A stretch of 64,000 nucleotides of DNA, taken from the NCBI GenBank assembly GCA_020634755.1, contig JACKBC010000018.1, positions 54,587 through 118,586 on the forward strand, read 5' to 3'. This document shows positions 16,448-24,977 of the stretch, piece after piece. Under the pieces are notes generated by a model. The model worked only from the letters and a program-made list of their open reading frames with translations. It was not told where the DNA came from and ran no database searches. The position numbers and the translations under genes were made by a program. This DNA is from Caldilineaceae bacterium. Lineage in GTDB: Bacteria; Chloroflexota; Anaerolineae; Caldilineales; Caldilineaceae. Each line of letters opens with the position of its first letter. Position 1 is the stretch's first letter.

Positions 16448-17386
16448 TTACTGGCTATTGAGGGAGGCGCCACTGAGATAGCCGATGTAGGCCGGCACCA
16501 GCGGCAGCACACAAGGGCTAATAAAGCTGATTAGACCGGCGATCAATGCCAATGGTGCGGCGCTCAGTACATTTACGTGGTCGATGCCCAGGCTGCCAAG
16601 CCCAAAGATAGCAGAAACCTGATCCTCCAGCAGCACCACCCACTCATTCAAAAAGGTAAATTGCGTGGTCAACAGCGCTAGCTGATCAAACCAGAGCAGT
16701 TTGGCCACATAGAGTAAAAAGATACCGCTGATAATGCTCACAATATTGGCGTGGCGATTGAGCTTGCGCAACGTTTTGGTCGCCGAGCTAAAAGCAGCGC
16801 CGGTAATCAAAAATGGAATCCCCAACCCAACGCTATAAATCGCCAATAAAATCGCGCCCTGCGTGGCCGTCGTCCCATTGCTGGCCAAAAAGAGAATGCT
16901 CGCCAAAATCGGCCCCACACAAGGCACCCAGCCCGCGCTAAAGCTGACCCCCATAAAAATGCTGCTCATATACCCCCATCCCCGATTCACATTGTGCATA
17001 TCGGTAACGCGCCGCTCGGTATAAAGCAGCGTGTTGAAGAAATCGAACAGGCGCACGAGCAATGCCAATGCCGGGTTGCCGCCTAAATTAGCGCGCGCGG
17101 TAATAAAGCGCGCAAAATACTTAAAAACGCCCATGGTGGTCAGACCAAAGATGAGCAGCAAAATCGCGCCTGTCTTTTGGATCACTGGCAAAATTGTGAT
17201 CAGATTCTGCCCCAGCAAACCGGCCGCCGACCCCAACAGCGTAAAGATTAAGCCAAAACCAAATACAAAGGCCAGGGCATGTAGAAATATGGCAGAGCGC
17301 GCAACTTCATTCCCCGTCTTCATCTGTTCTCGACTGAGCGCTGCTGTTTGCGATGTTGCGGTGGTGGTCTCAACCATCTGTCCCAT
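16448..17386 (-). CDS. ccdA: CcdA/DsbD-type thiol-disulfide transporter, apparently circularly permuted
   Basis: 312 residues, about six to seven membrane segments. CcdA passes reducing power across the membrane to cytochrome c maturation or other thiol partners, using one Cys in TM1 (SPC) and one in TM4. Here the protein opens with what is normally the TM2 region (LHALAFVFGFGLIFTLLGSA), continues through GVSFSAGWVPCVGPILASIL, and only at its very C-terminus carries the usual N-terminal segment (LIAGLISFISPCVLPLVPAY, then IGYLSG). Both Cys are kept. The start ATG has AAGGAA seven bases upstream and no second SPC segment precedes it. It is first in a minus-strand group with the thioredoxin-fold and DUF2085 genes. 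Confidence 0.85.
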   Translation of the reverse strand: MGQMVETTTATSQTAALSREQMKTGNEVARSAIFLHALAFVFGFGLIFTLLGSAAGLLGQNLITILPVIQKTGAILLLIFGLTTMGVFKYFARFITARANLGGNPALALLVRLFDFFNTLLYTERRVTDMHNVNRGWGYMSSIFMGVSFSAGWVPCVGPILASILFLASNGTTATQGAILLAIYSVGLGIPFLITGAAFSSATKTLRKLNRHANIVSIISGIFLLYVAKLLWFDQLALLTTQFTFLNEWVVLLEDQVSAIFGLGSLGIDHVNVLSAAPLALIAGLISFISPCVLPLVPAYIGYLSGASLNSQ

Positions 17387-17564
17387 CTTTTAGTTCCTTA
17401 TTGCTCAACCAATATATTGCTTAACGAATCTGATGCCGCATAATTGCAGCCGTAATTTACTCACCTAACTTTAACCCGCCACATCTGGATCAACTGTAAG
17501 TTTTACTACGCCCAACATGAGAAGCAGGTTAATAAATGCTCGGCATGTCCTGAATATCGATACA
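17387..17564. other. gap between divergent ccdA and amidohydrolase genes
   Basis: A/T-rich, no gene. It is followed by a family B element and then about 250 bp of leader before the amidohydrolase start at 17902. Confidence 0.4.
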
Positions 17565-17648
17565 CAGTAGATCGCAACGGCCAAGGATAGAGTCGGATTC
17601 AGCAATCGAGACTGACGCCTCTATCGCCAACACCGTTGCAGTGCAGTG
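17565..17648 (+). repeat. dispersed inverted-repeat element, family B
   Basis: 84 bp: CAGTAGATCGCAACGG at the left, CCGTTGCAGTGCAGTG at the right, interior GTCGGATTCAGCAATCGAG and TGACGCCT. Confidence 0.88.
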
Positions 17649-17901
17649 ATAAATAGAGACTGTATCGATTGTAAACGTTTTTAGGACGCTTGTTAAATCA
17701 ACAAACATGTTGGGAACGTGACGCGCCCAAACACATTTTCATATACAGCCGCACCGAGTATAATAGACAGAAAGTGCCCAGGCGTTAATTCCATAAACAA
17801 TATCTCAATGGCGTTGTCGATTCGGCATCAGCTCGGGTGGGAATCCGATTCCACCACCGGCTGTGGCGCGCGATTGCTCATTCCATCAAGGCTGCCCATC
17901 C

Positions 17902-18882
17902 ATGATTATCGATTTCCACAACCATTTTTTCCCCCGTCCATACCTGGATGCGCTGGCCAGCGGCGCGTATCAGGCCAACGTGCAGCAGAGCGACGGCGAA
18001 CTGCGCATGGTGCTGCACGGCGATTACAACATTATTGTGGAGGAACACCACAACGCCGCCGCGCGCGCCGCCGCCATGGATGCGGCGGGTGTAGATATGC
18101 AGGTGCTGAGCCTGACCGTGCCGGGCGTGCACAGCGAGGAGCCCGCTCACGGCGTACAGCTGGCGCAAATTGTCAATGATGGCTTTGCCGACGTCATTGC
18201 CCAGCACCCAACGCGCTACACGGCGCTGGCCGCGCTCCCCTTGCAAGATCCAGCGGCGGCCGTACGCGAGCTGGAAAGAGCCGTCAGCCAGCTTGGCCTG
18301 CCCGGCGGCACGCTCTTTACGCACATCAATGGCCGTCCCCTGGATGATGAGACCTTTTGGCCGCTCTATGAAAAAGCGGTGGAATTGGGGGCGCTCCTTT
18401 TTATTCACCCCACCATCCCGCTACACATTGACCTGATGGGCGCCTACCGCATTGTGGCGGTGACCGGCTTTTTATATGAGACGACCACCGCGCTCTGCCG
18501 GCTTGTCTATAGCGGCGTGCTGGAACAATTTCCCACGCTGAAGCTGGCGGCAGCGCATATGGGTGGCGCCGTTCCCTTTATTGCCGAGCGCGCCGATCGC
18601 GGCTTTGCCGTCTATCCCGAATGCCGGGTCAAACTAAGGCTGCGGCCCAGTGAATATCTGCGCAATCTCTATATGGATACCTTTCCCGAAACCCCCAACG
18701 CCATTCGCTTTGCGGCTGAATTTGCCGGCTACGACAAGATCCTCATGGGTAGCGACTATCCGCACCAAATCGGTGACTTGCCCGGCGGCGTGCAGACCAT
18801 TCGCAACATGGCCATTGGCGAAGCAGAGAAGCGGATGATCCTGGGTGAGAATGCCCGGCGACTGCTAAACTTGCAGGTATGA
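17902..18882 (+). CDS. metal-dependent amidohydrolase, ACMSD-like
   Basis: 326 residues, amidohydrolase-2 TIM barrel. Metal ligands are visible as DFHNHFFP at the start, HPT in LLFIHPTIP, AAHMGGAVPF in the middle and GSDYPHQIG near the end. The family includes 2-amino-3-carboxymuconate semialdehyde decarboxylase and related decarboxylases/hydrolases acting on ring-cleavage products. The start at 17902 (MIIDFHNHFF) fits the family better than the GTG 13 codons upstream. It stands alone between two family B elements, so its pathway is unknown. Confidence 0.85.
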   Translation: MIIDFHNHFFPRPYLDALASGAYQANVQQSDGELRMVLHGDYNIIVEEHHNAAARAAAMDAAGVDMQVLSLTVPGVHSEEPAHGVQLAQIVNDGFADVIAQHPTRYTALAALPLQDPAAAVRELERAVSQLGLPGGTLFTHINGRPLDDETFWPLYEKAVELGALLFIHPTIPLHIDLMGAYRIVAVTGFLYETTTALCRLVYSGVLEQFPTLKLAAAHMGGAVPFIAERADRGFAVYPECRVKLRLRPSEYLRNLYMDTFPETPNAIRFAAEFAGYDKILMGSDYPHQIGDLPGGVQTIRNMAIGEAEKRMILGENARRLLNLQV

Positions 18883-18988
18883 GAACCGTTCAACACGCGG
18901 ACATATATCGTGAGGTTCCCAACAACAAAATATGTGAATTTCGGATATAGTTGTCCTTACTGATTGAATCTTTTGTGGTGTGTAATAT

Positions 18989-19072
18989 CAGTAGATCACA
19001 ATGGCCAGAGAGCGTGTCGGGTTCAATAAACCAGACCAACGCCTATTTCACCAATACCGTTGCGGTGTACTC
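18989..19072 (+). repeat. dispersed inverted-repeat element, family B
   Basis: 84 bp from CAGTAGATCACAATGG to ACCGTTGCGGTGTACTC, interior GTCGGGTTCAATAAACCAGA. It ends 80 bp before the zwf start and lies in its leader. Confidence 0.85.
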
Positions 19073-19151
19073 AATATGTGAACCAGTTGAGAATCATTTC
19101 TCGAAACAAGATGGTCAACCAGTTTACGCACCACGCAATAGGGTTTCCCAC

Positions 19152-20597
19152 ATGTCTAACCAACGACCAACCACAATTATTATCTTTGGCGCTTCGGGCG
19201 ATTTAACGCAACGCAAATTAATCCCGGCGCTTTACAATTCATACTTAAAAAAACGCTTGCCCAATAAGCTCACAATTATCGGCTTTGCGCGCCGCCCGTG
19301 GGATGATGCAAAGTTTCTAGAGCCGCTGCATAGCGGTGTCCAAGAATTTAGCGGGACCTATGATGAAGACGCATGGCAGCAGTTTGCCGAGAACATTCAT
19401 TACTTTAAGGGCAATTTAGATGCGCCAGATGATTACGCTCGGCTGGGCGACTATTTGGACAAAATGGAAAACGGGCCGTCCAATCGGCTTTACTATTTGG
19501 CCACCGCACCCGAATTTTATGGACCGGCGGCGACTGCATTGGGCGAAGCTGGCATGGCGCTCGTAGACGAGAACACAGGCTATCGCCACCTGATTATTGA
19601 AAAGCCCTTTGGCCACGATCTGGATTCAGCCCTGGCGCTCAACCAGACGATTCACAAATATTGGCAGGAGCAGCAGATATATCGCATTGACCACTATTTG
19701 GGCAAAGAGACGGCCCAGAATATTCTCTTTTTTCGTTTTGCCAACACCATTTTCGAGCCGCTCTGGAACCGCAACTATATCGATTATGTGCAGATCACGG
19801 TTGCCGAGTCGGTGGACGTGGGCAGCCGCGCCGGCTACTACGATGAATCCGGCGTGCTGCGCGATATGTTTCAAAATCACCTGATGCAGCTCTTTACGCT
19901 GGTGGCCATGGAGCCGCCGGCGCCTTTCAACGCGCAGACACTGCGCGATGAAAAGGTCAAGGTGCTGAGCGCGGCCCGGCCCATTGCCCTGGACAAGACG
20001 GTACGCGCCCAGTATGATGGGTATACAAAGGCAGAGAAGGTGGTGCCAGATTCACAAACGCCCACTTTTGCCGCCTTGCAAATGCATGTTGACAACTGGC
20101 GCTGGCAGGGCGTGCCTTTTTATCTGCGCTCGGGCAAGGCGCTGGCCAAAAAGCATTCGGAAATCGCCATTGTATTTAAGCGTCCGCCGGTGGCCATGTT
20201 CGGCCTGGCCAACAATCTGGTCTCCAATATTCTATCGATTTTGGTGCAGCCCGACGAAGGTGTTCATCTCAGCTTTGAGGCCAAGCTCCCAGATTCAAAT
20301 CAGGAAATGCGCACGGTTGAATTAGAGTTCCACTACTGCGACGCCTTTCCCGACCGTACGCTGCCCGACGCCTATGAGCGGCTGCTGCAAGATGCGCTTA
20401 ACGGCGATCCATCGCTTTTTGCCCGCAGCGATGAAATTGTGTGCGCATGGCGACTCATTGACCCGGTGCTAAAGGGCTGGCAGTCCGCAGATGCGCCGCC
20501 CATGGAGCAATACGCCAAAGGTTCTTGGGGACCAGAAGCAGCATTCAAACTGCTCACGCGCAATGGCCATCGCTGGTACGTGGCCGAACATCAATAA
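19152..20597 (+). CDS. zwf: glucose-6-phosphate dehydrogenase
   Basis: 481 residues, full length. It oxidises glucose 6-phosphate to 6-phosphogluconolactone with NADP, opening the oxidative pentose phosphate (or Entner-Doudoroff) route. The N-terminal nucleotide-binding signature is IIIFGASGDLTQRKLIPALY; the active-site signature RIDHYLGKE is at about 178-186; MQLFTLVAMEPP and PFYLRSGKAL follow. The start at 19152 is chosen by the family N-terminus; the frame is open 67 codons upstream, but that part is a family B repeat. No strong ribosome binding site is visible. pgl and gnd are not in the window. Confidence 0.96.
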   Translation: MSNQRPTTIIIFGASGDLTQRKLIPALYNSYLKKRLPNKLTIIGFARRPWDDAKFLEPLHSGVQEFSGTYDEDAWQQFAENIHYFKGNLDAPDDYARLGDYLDKMENGPSNRLYYLATAPEFYGPAATALGEAGMALVDENTGYRHLIIEKPFGHDLDSALALNQTIHKYWQEQQIYRIDHYLGKETAQNILFFRFANTIFEPLWNRNYIDYVQITVAESVDVGSRAGYYDESGVLRDMFQNHLMQLFTLVAMEPPAPFNAQTLRDEKVKVLSAARPIALDKTVRAQYDGYTKAEKVVPDSQTPTFAALQMHVDNWRWQGVPFYLRSGKALAKKHSEIAIVFKRPPVAMFGLANNLVSNILSILVQPDEGVHLSFEAKLPDSNQEMRTVELEFHYCDAFPDRTLPDAYERLLQDALNGDPSLFARSDEIVCAWRLIDPVLKGWQSADAPPMEQYAKGSWGPEAAFKLLTRNGHRWYVAEHQ

Positions 20598-20673
20598 CAT
20601 GGTCAGGACCTGTATGGCAGCGGTTGGGCAACGCACAGAGCCATCAGCGAACTTAACAACTTAAGTCACTGCT

Positions 20674-20745
20674 CAGAAATAACTTGTCGATTTAAACCTG
20701 TCAGGTCTTCGAGACCTGACAGGTTTGGCCACCAACTTATTTCTT
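20674..20745. repeat. family D inverted-repeat element
   Basis: AGAAATAACTTG and CAACTTATTTCT flank the perfect palindrome AAACCTGTCAGGTCT / AGACCTGACAGGTTT (CG at the centre). Some pairing extends about 15 bp further on both sides (AAGTCACTG, GACTTACG). Confidence 0.88.
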
Positions 20746-20811
20746 AACGACTTACGTTGAACAGGTGCGACACCCTTTGTTGCAGATTTATACATTAACA
20801 CCGGCTAGAAG

Positions 20812-20841
20812 TTCGACTTCTCGGAGAAGTCGAACTTCTGG
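20812..20841. repeat. family E palindrome
   Basis: AGAAGTTCGACTTCT and AGAAGTCGAACTTCT around CGG, nearly the same as 3397-3435. As there, it lies close to a family D element. Confidence 0.85.
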
Positions 20842-21086
20842 AATACCACTACTATTTTGGTAATACACAAGGAAGTGCGTCGCGCCTGGCGCCGCCAGAC
20901 ACATATCTCAAGCGCGCAACGTCGCATCAGCCCCGCTCGCATCTCCCACATTGTAAAATTGCATAGATTGTAAAATTGCATAAGTTGCGCGGCATATGCA
21001 AATGACCACGCCTGAAAATGTCCGCACCCCCATAACCTTGCGCTAGGCGCATTGGCTGCCCAAAAAGCCGCATAAGTTTTGAATTG

Positions 21087-21115
21087 TTGACATGGAAAAC
21101 GTTTTCCATTACAAT
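21087..21115 (+). promoter_or_regulatory. sigma-70 promoter with an operator filling the spacer (LacI regulator)
   Basis: TTGACA (21087-21092) and TACAAT (21110-21115) are separated by exactly 17 bp. The 18-bp perfect palindrome ATGGAAAACGTTTTCCAT (21092-21109) fills the spacer. GAAAACGTTTTC-type palindromes with a central CG are typical LacI-family operators, and the gene 150 bp downstream is a LacI-family regulator. Negative autoregulation is the natural inference. Confidence 0.88.
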
Positions 21116-21268
21116 CCCCACAGTCCCTATCAAAAAACTGCATGACACATTTATACTGCGCTTGAAATGAAATCGGCGTTTTCCATTGACCTTCCCGAAA
21201 TGGGAATGGCTGTTTTCATTCATAACCGAGTGTAGAGCCAACAGCGTTCCCCTTAGGAGAAACCTACT

Positions 21269-22351
21269 TTGTCCGCAACGCTGGAAGAAGTCGCCCGCGT
21301 GGCAGGTGTTTCCATAACCACTGCATCGCGTGTGCTCACGCAAAATACCCACCCTGTGCGCGCGGCCACCCGCCAGCGCGTATTAAAAGCGGCTGCCAAA
21401 TTACAATACAAGCCCAATCTGCTGGCGCGCGGCATGCGTACCGAACGCACACACACAATTGGCATCATTGCCGATGACCTGCTCAGCCCCTTTACGCCCC
21501 CAATTATTCGCGGCATTCAAGACTATCTCAAAGAAATCGACTATCTGGGTCTAATTGTCAATTCAGATTGGGACCCGGACATTGAACGTGAGGCTATCAG
21601 CACCCTGCTCAGCCGGGCGGTGGAGGGCATCATTTTTGTGGAATCTGGCCGTCTGGCGCCAACCCAAGAACTGGTCAAATCGCAAAAGCCCTATATGTTT
21701 GTGCATCGCCTCTTTGGCGCCCCGGTGCAGAACTCAGTCGTCCCCGATGATTATGGCGGTACGCGGCTCGTGTTGGAACATTTGCTAGCGCTGGGTCATC
21801 GCCGCATTGGGCACATTGCGGGTCCGCAAGGTTGGCACTCGGCACAGCGACGCACCGATAGCTATTTGGATACCTTGAGCCAACATGGGCTGGAAATCGA
21901 CCCGGCGCTGATTGTTGAAAGCGATTGGGAATTTGAGGGCGGCGCAGTGGCGATGCAACAGTTGCTGCAAGTGTCTCCGCGACCGACCGCCGTTTTTGCG
22001 GCCAACGACATGATGGCGCTGGGCGCTATTGAAACCTTACGCAGCACCGGTTTGCGCGTCCCCGAAGATATAGCCCTGACCGGCTATGACAATCGAGAGA
22101 TAAGTCGCTCTTTGGCGCCCAGATTAACGACCGTGAGTCTACCAACATATCAAATGGGCGTTACAGCGGCCAAATTGCTCTGGCAGAAAATCCAGGGAAC
22201 AGCGCACGATGTGGATGAAGTGCAGATTTGTGGTCGGCTCTATATCCGCGAGTCGTGCGGCGCTCTGCCCGCTCAACGTACGCATGATGAATTGGATGTG
22301 GCAACCACTGTCCGTCACCGCTTAACGGGCCAACAACCCGAAAAGCGTTAA
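21269..22351 (+). CDS. LacI-family transcriptional regulator
   Basis: 360 residues. HTH and hinge at 1-60: SATLEEVARVAGVSITTASR, then VLTQNTHPVRAATRQRVLKA and YKPNLLARGMRT. Periplasmic-binding-like effector domain from ~65 (GIIADDLLSPFTPPIIRGIQ) to SLPTYQMGVTAAKLL. The start is TTG with AGGAG about ten bases upstream. It precedes an ABC transporter and pectin/arabinan-degrading enzymes on the same strand, so it probably represses that locus and responds to an arabinan- or pectin-derived sugar. Its own promoter carries a perfect palindromic operator. Confidence 0.93.
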   Translation: MSATLEEVARVAGVSITTASRVLTQNTHPVRAATRQRVLKAAAKLQYKPNLLARGMRTERTHTIGIIADDLLSPFTPPIIRGIQDYLKEIDYLGLIVNSDWDPDIEREAISTLLSRAVEGIIFVESGRLAPTQELVKSQKPYMFVHRLFGAPVQNSVVPDDYGGTRLVLEHLLALGHRRIGHIAGPQGWHSAQRRTDSYLDTLSQHGLEIDPALIVESDWEFEGGAVAMQQLLQVSPRPTAVFAANDMMALGAIETLRSTGLRVPEDIALTGYDNREISRSLAPRLTTVSLPTYQMGVTAAKLLWQKIQGTAHDVDEVQICGRLYIRESCGALPAQRTHDELDVATTVRHRLTGQQPEKR

Positions 22352-22386
22352 ATACCTCCATCTGGTTCCTTCCTAAATCGGATCGC

Positions 22387-22460
22387 TCATCAGCCGAAAG
22401 CGTGAAAACGCAATAATTTTCAGCAGTAAAATCATCGATTTTCACACTCTTCGCAGATGA
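22387..22460 (+). promoter_or_regulatory. inverted-repeat-rich leader of the ABC transporter operon
   Basis: CTCATC..GCC opens and GCAGATGAG closes this stretch. Inside, GTGAAAACGCAATAATTTTC and GTAAAATCATCGATTTTCAC are both imperfect palindromes. The 14-mer AACGCAATAATTTT recurs before the arabinofuranosidase gene at 28305-28318, so a shared regulator site is possible. Confidence 0.45.
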
Positions 22461-22569
22461 GCCACTCGGATATGCACAATAGCGAGACGGGGCCCAGTCC
22501 CCGCCTGTAAGGCAAGGAGCAAGCAGAGGCCAATCGTTACTCTTTCTATTCATCTCAGGAGGAAACCGT

Positions 22570-23961
22570 ATGCAACAACTAAACAGAACAAACAAATTAA
22601 CGCGCCGCGACTTTTTACGCGCCACGGCGGGCTTTGCCGGCATGGCCGCGCTGGCCGCCTGTGCAACACCCAGCGGTGCGCCGGGAGCCAGCGCGGGGGG
22701 CGCCATTGCGGCCCCCGTCGAAATCACCTTTATGGGCTGGGGCGGCACCGAAGAAGATGAAGGCGTGCGCGCCGCCATTGACGTATTTCAGGAAGAGGAG
22801 CCAAACATTCAGGTAACCTGGCTGCATACGCCGGAGAATTATGGCGAAAAATTCCTGGCCAATATTGCCGCCGGTAACCCGCCCGATACGGCATTTATTG
22901 GCAGCGATATTTATCGCACCTTTATTCGCGATGGCGTCCTGATGGACATTACCGATCAGCTCAAGGCAGATGATCTGCTGGGCGCCGCGGACTATTTTAT
23001 TGAGCCGCAGGAAAGTGAACGCTGTACGCAGGACGCCAAATGGTATGGCATTGGCTCGTGCTGGGTGGCGCCACACATCTATTACAACGCCGATATTTTT
23101 GCCGAAGCGGGCATTGAACCGCCCAGCAATAACCCCGACGAAGCCTGGGATTGGGATCACTTTGTGGAAGTGGCCAAGCAGCTTACCGTCGACGTCAATG
23201 GCAACCACCCGGGCGACGCCGGCTTTGACCCCGACAACGTGGACCGCTTCGGCGTGCATTGGCCCACGTGGTGGATCCCCGTCCACTCAATTATTGCCTC
23301 CAACGACGGTCTCTGGATCGACCCGGACACCGGACTGCTGGCCATTGATCAGCCGGAAGCCACGCAGGCTATTCAGGCGCTGGCCGATCTGGTGCTGGTG
23401 CATCAGGTTATGCCGCAGGCCACGGCCATGGAAGCGCTGGGCATGACCAATACGCAGATGCTGGAAAATGGCAAGTTGGCCATGGCCATTGATGGCTCGT
23501 GGGCGCTGGCGTGGATGCACAAAATCAACGCTACGTTGGGAACCGCCGCCCTGCCCGGCCTTAAGCACCCGGCCACCAACATGCAAGCCCACCTGCATTC
23601 GGCGCTGGCCGCTACAGAGCATCCCGAAGAAGCCTGGCGCTGGGTCCGTTTCTTGGCTACCCCCTTCTATCAAACTCAGTTTTGTAAAATCGGCCTCTGG
23701 CTGCCCAGCCAAACCGCGTTGATGACCGATGATGGACTCAACACCTGGATTACGGAAGGCGTGCATCCGGAAGGATACAGACAAATTGCCACCGATTTTG
23801 TCACGCGCTTTGGCCACGTGCTCTATCAGCCCGTGGGCTGGAATGAAGCCTCGGGCATTATCACCCCGGCCATGGATGCCGTGTGGATTGGCGATCAGAC
23901 GGCTGAAGAGGCTATGGCCGCGGCCGTGCCACAAGCCAACGAAATTTTGACGAATAGTTAA
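22570..23961 (+). CDS. sugar ABC transporter substrate-binding lipoprotein (Tat-type signal)
   Basis: 463 residues, extracellular solute-binding family 1. The N-terminus LTRRDFLRATAGFAGMAALA followed by AC is a twin-arginine signal with a lipobox, so the protein should be exported folded and lipid-anchored. Mature part: EITFMGWGGTEEDEGVRAAI, then GNPPDTAFIGSD and AIDGSWALAWM. A GGAGGAAA ribosome binding site is seven bases upstream. It heads an operon with two permeases and enzymes for pectin side chains, so an arabino-oligosaccharide or pectic fragment is the likely ligand. No ATPase is encoded in the locus. Confidence 0.92.
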   Translation: MQQLNRTNKLTRRDFLRATAGFAGMAALAACATPSGAPGASAGGAIAAPVEITFMGWGGTEEDEGVRAAIDVFQEEEPNIQVTWLHTPENYGEKFLANIAAGNPPDTAFIGSDIYRTFIRDGVLMDITDQLKADDLLGAADYFIEPQESERCTQDAKWYGIGSCWVAPHIYYNADIFAEAGIEPPSNNPDEAWDWDHFVEVAKQLTVDVNGNHPGDAGFDPDNVDRFGVHWPTWWIPVHSIIASNDGLWIDPDTGLLAIDQPEATQAIQALADLVLVHQVMPQATAMEALGMTNTQMLENGKLAMAIDGSWALAWMHKINATLGTAALPGLKHPATNMQAHLHSALAATEHPEEAWRWVRFLATPFYQTQFCKIGLWLPSQTALMTDDGLNTWITEGVHPEGYRQIATDFVTRFGHVLYQPVGWNEASGIITPAMDAVWIGDQTAEEAMAAAVPQANEILTNS

Positions 23962-23973
23962 GGGCAGGGAGAC

Positions 23974-24030
23974 GGGATTAGGGAGACGGCTGACCACTCG
24001 CCTACTCCCTAATCCTTCCTCCCTAATCCC
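23974..24030. repeat. family G inverted repeat (GGGATTAGGGAG type)
   Basis: GGGATTAGGGAG at the left, and CTACTCCCTAATCC and CTCCCTAATCCC at the right, can fold into a hairpin between two operon genes. Similar units are at 38231-38316 and 41094-41176. Confidence 0.75.
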
Positions 24031-24048
24031 CTTCTTTGAGAGACAATC

Positions 24049-24969
24049 ATGGCCACAAGCAACCTTTTCTTTAACCCGCTACGACCCAAAACCAATCTGC
24101 AACGGCGCACGGTGACGGGATACCTCTTTATTTCGCCTTTTATTTTGGGCTTTTTGCTCTGGTTTTTGATTCCAGCGCTCACGGCAGTCTGGCTCACCTT
24201 TACCGATTGGAACCTGATCCGGCCACCGCGCTATGTGGGGTTAGACAACATTTTGCAATTGGGACGCGACACGCTCTTCTGGCAGTCGCTCAAGGTGACG
24301 ACAATTTTCACGCTGGCCTCGGTGCCGGTGGGGCTGGTGGTCAGCTTTTTGCTGGCGTTGCTCATGAACACTAGGGTGCGCGGCATTTCGCTCTTTCGCA
24401 CAATCTACTATCTGCCCAGCATTGTGCCGGCGGTGGCCAGCGCCGTACTCTGGGCGTGGATTTTTAACACAGATTTTGGACTGGCCAACGTGGTTTTGAC
24501 TGCTTTGGGGCTGCCCAAAATCCAGTGGCTGCAAGACCCAAGCTGGGCGCTGCCAGCACTGATCATCATGAGCCTGTGGGGGCTGGGCGCCACCATGGTC
24601 ATCTATTTGGCTGGGTTGCAGGGCATCCCGACGGTCTTTTATGAAGCGGCGGAAATTGATGGCGCCGGACGCTGGGCGCAACTGCGCCACATTACGATTC
24701 CGCTCATGTCGCCAGTCATCTTTTTCAACCTGATCATCGGCATTATCGGCACGTTTCAAGTCTTTACGGCTGGCTTTCTCATTACCGATGGCGGCCCCCA
24801 GAATTCGACGCTTTTTTATGTGCTCTATCTCTATCGCAACGGTTTTGAATTTTTGAAGATGGGCTATTCCGCAGCGCTGGCCTGGGTGCTCTTTTTTATC
24901 ATTATGGCGCTGACGCTCTTTGTCTTTAAGTACGTAGGCGGCCTGGTGCATTATGAAGATACGCAGTGA
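24049..24969 (+). CDS. sugar ABC transporter permease (MalF/UgpA type)
   Basis: 306 residues, six membrane segments beginning GYLFISPFILGFLLWFLIPA. The ATPase-contacting EAA loop is YEAAEIDGAGRWAQLRHITI PL-type, near residue 200. It pairs with the next gene, whose start follows this stop after 8 bp, and with the binding protein upstream. The gap before it holds a family G hairpin, which might reduce transcription after the binding protein gene. Confidence 0.93.
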   Translation: MATSNLFFNPLRPKTNLQRRTVTGYLFISPFILGFLLWFLIPALTAVWLTFTDWNLIRPPRYVGLDNILQLGRDTLFWQSLKVTTIFTLASVPVGLVVSFLLALLMNTRVRGISLFRTIYYLPSIVPAVASAVLWAWIFNTDFGLANVVLTALGLPKIQWLQDPSWALPALIIMSLWGLGATMVIYLAGLQGIPTVFYEAAEIDGAGRWAQLRHITIPLMSPVIFFNLIIGIIGTFQVFTAGFLITDGGPQNSTLFYVLYLYRNGFEFLKMGYSAALAWVLFFIIMALTLFVFKYVGGLVHYEDTQ

Positions 24970-24977
24970 GGAGCGAC

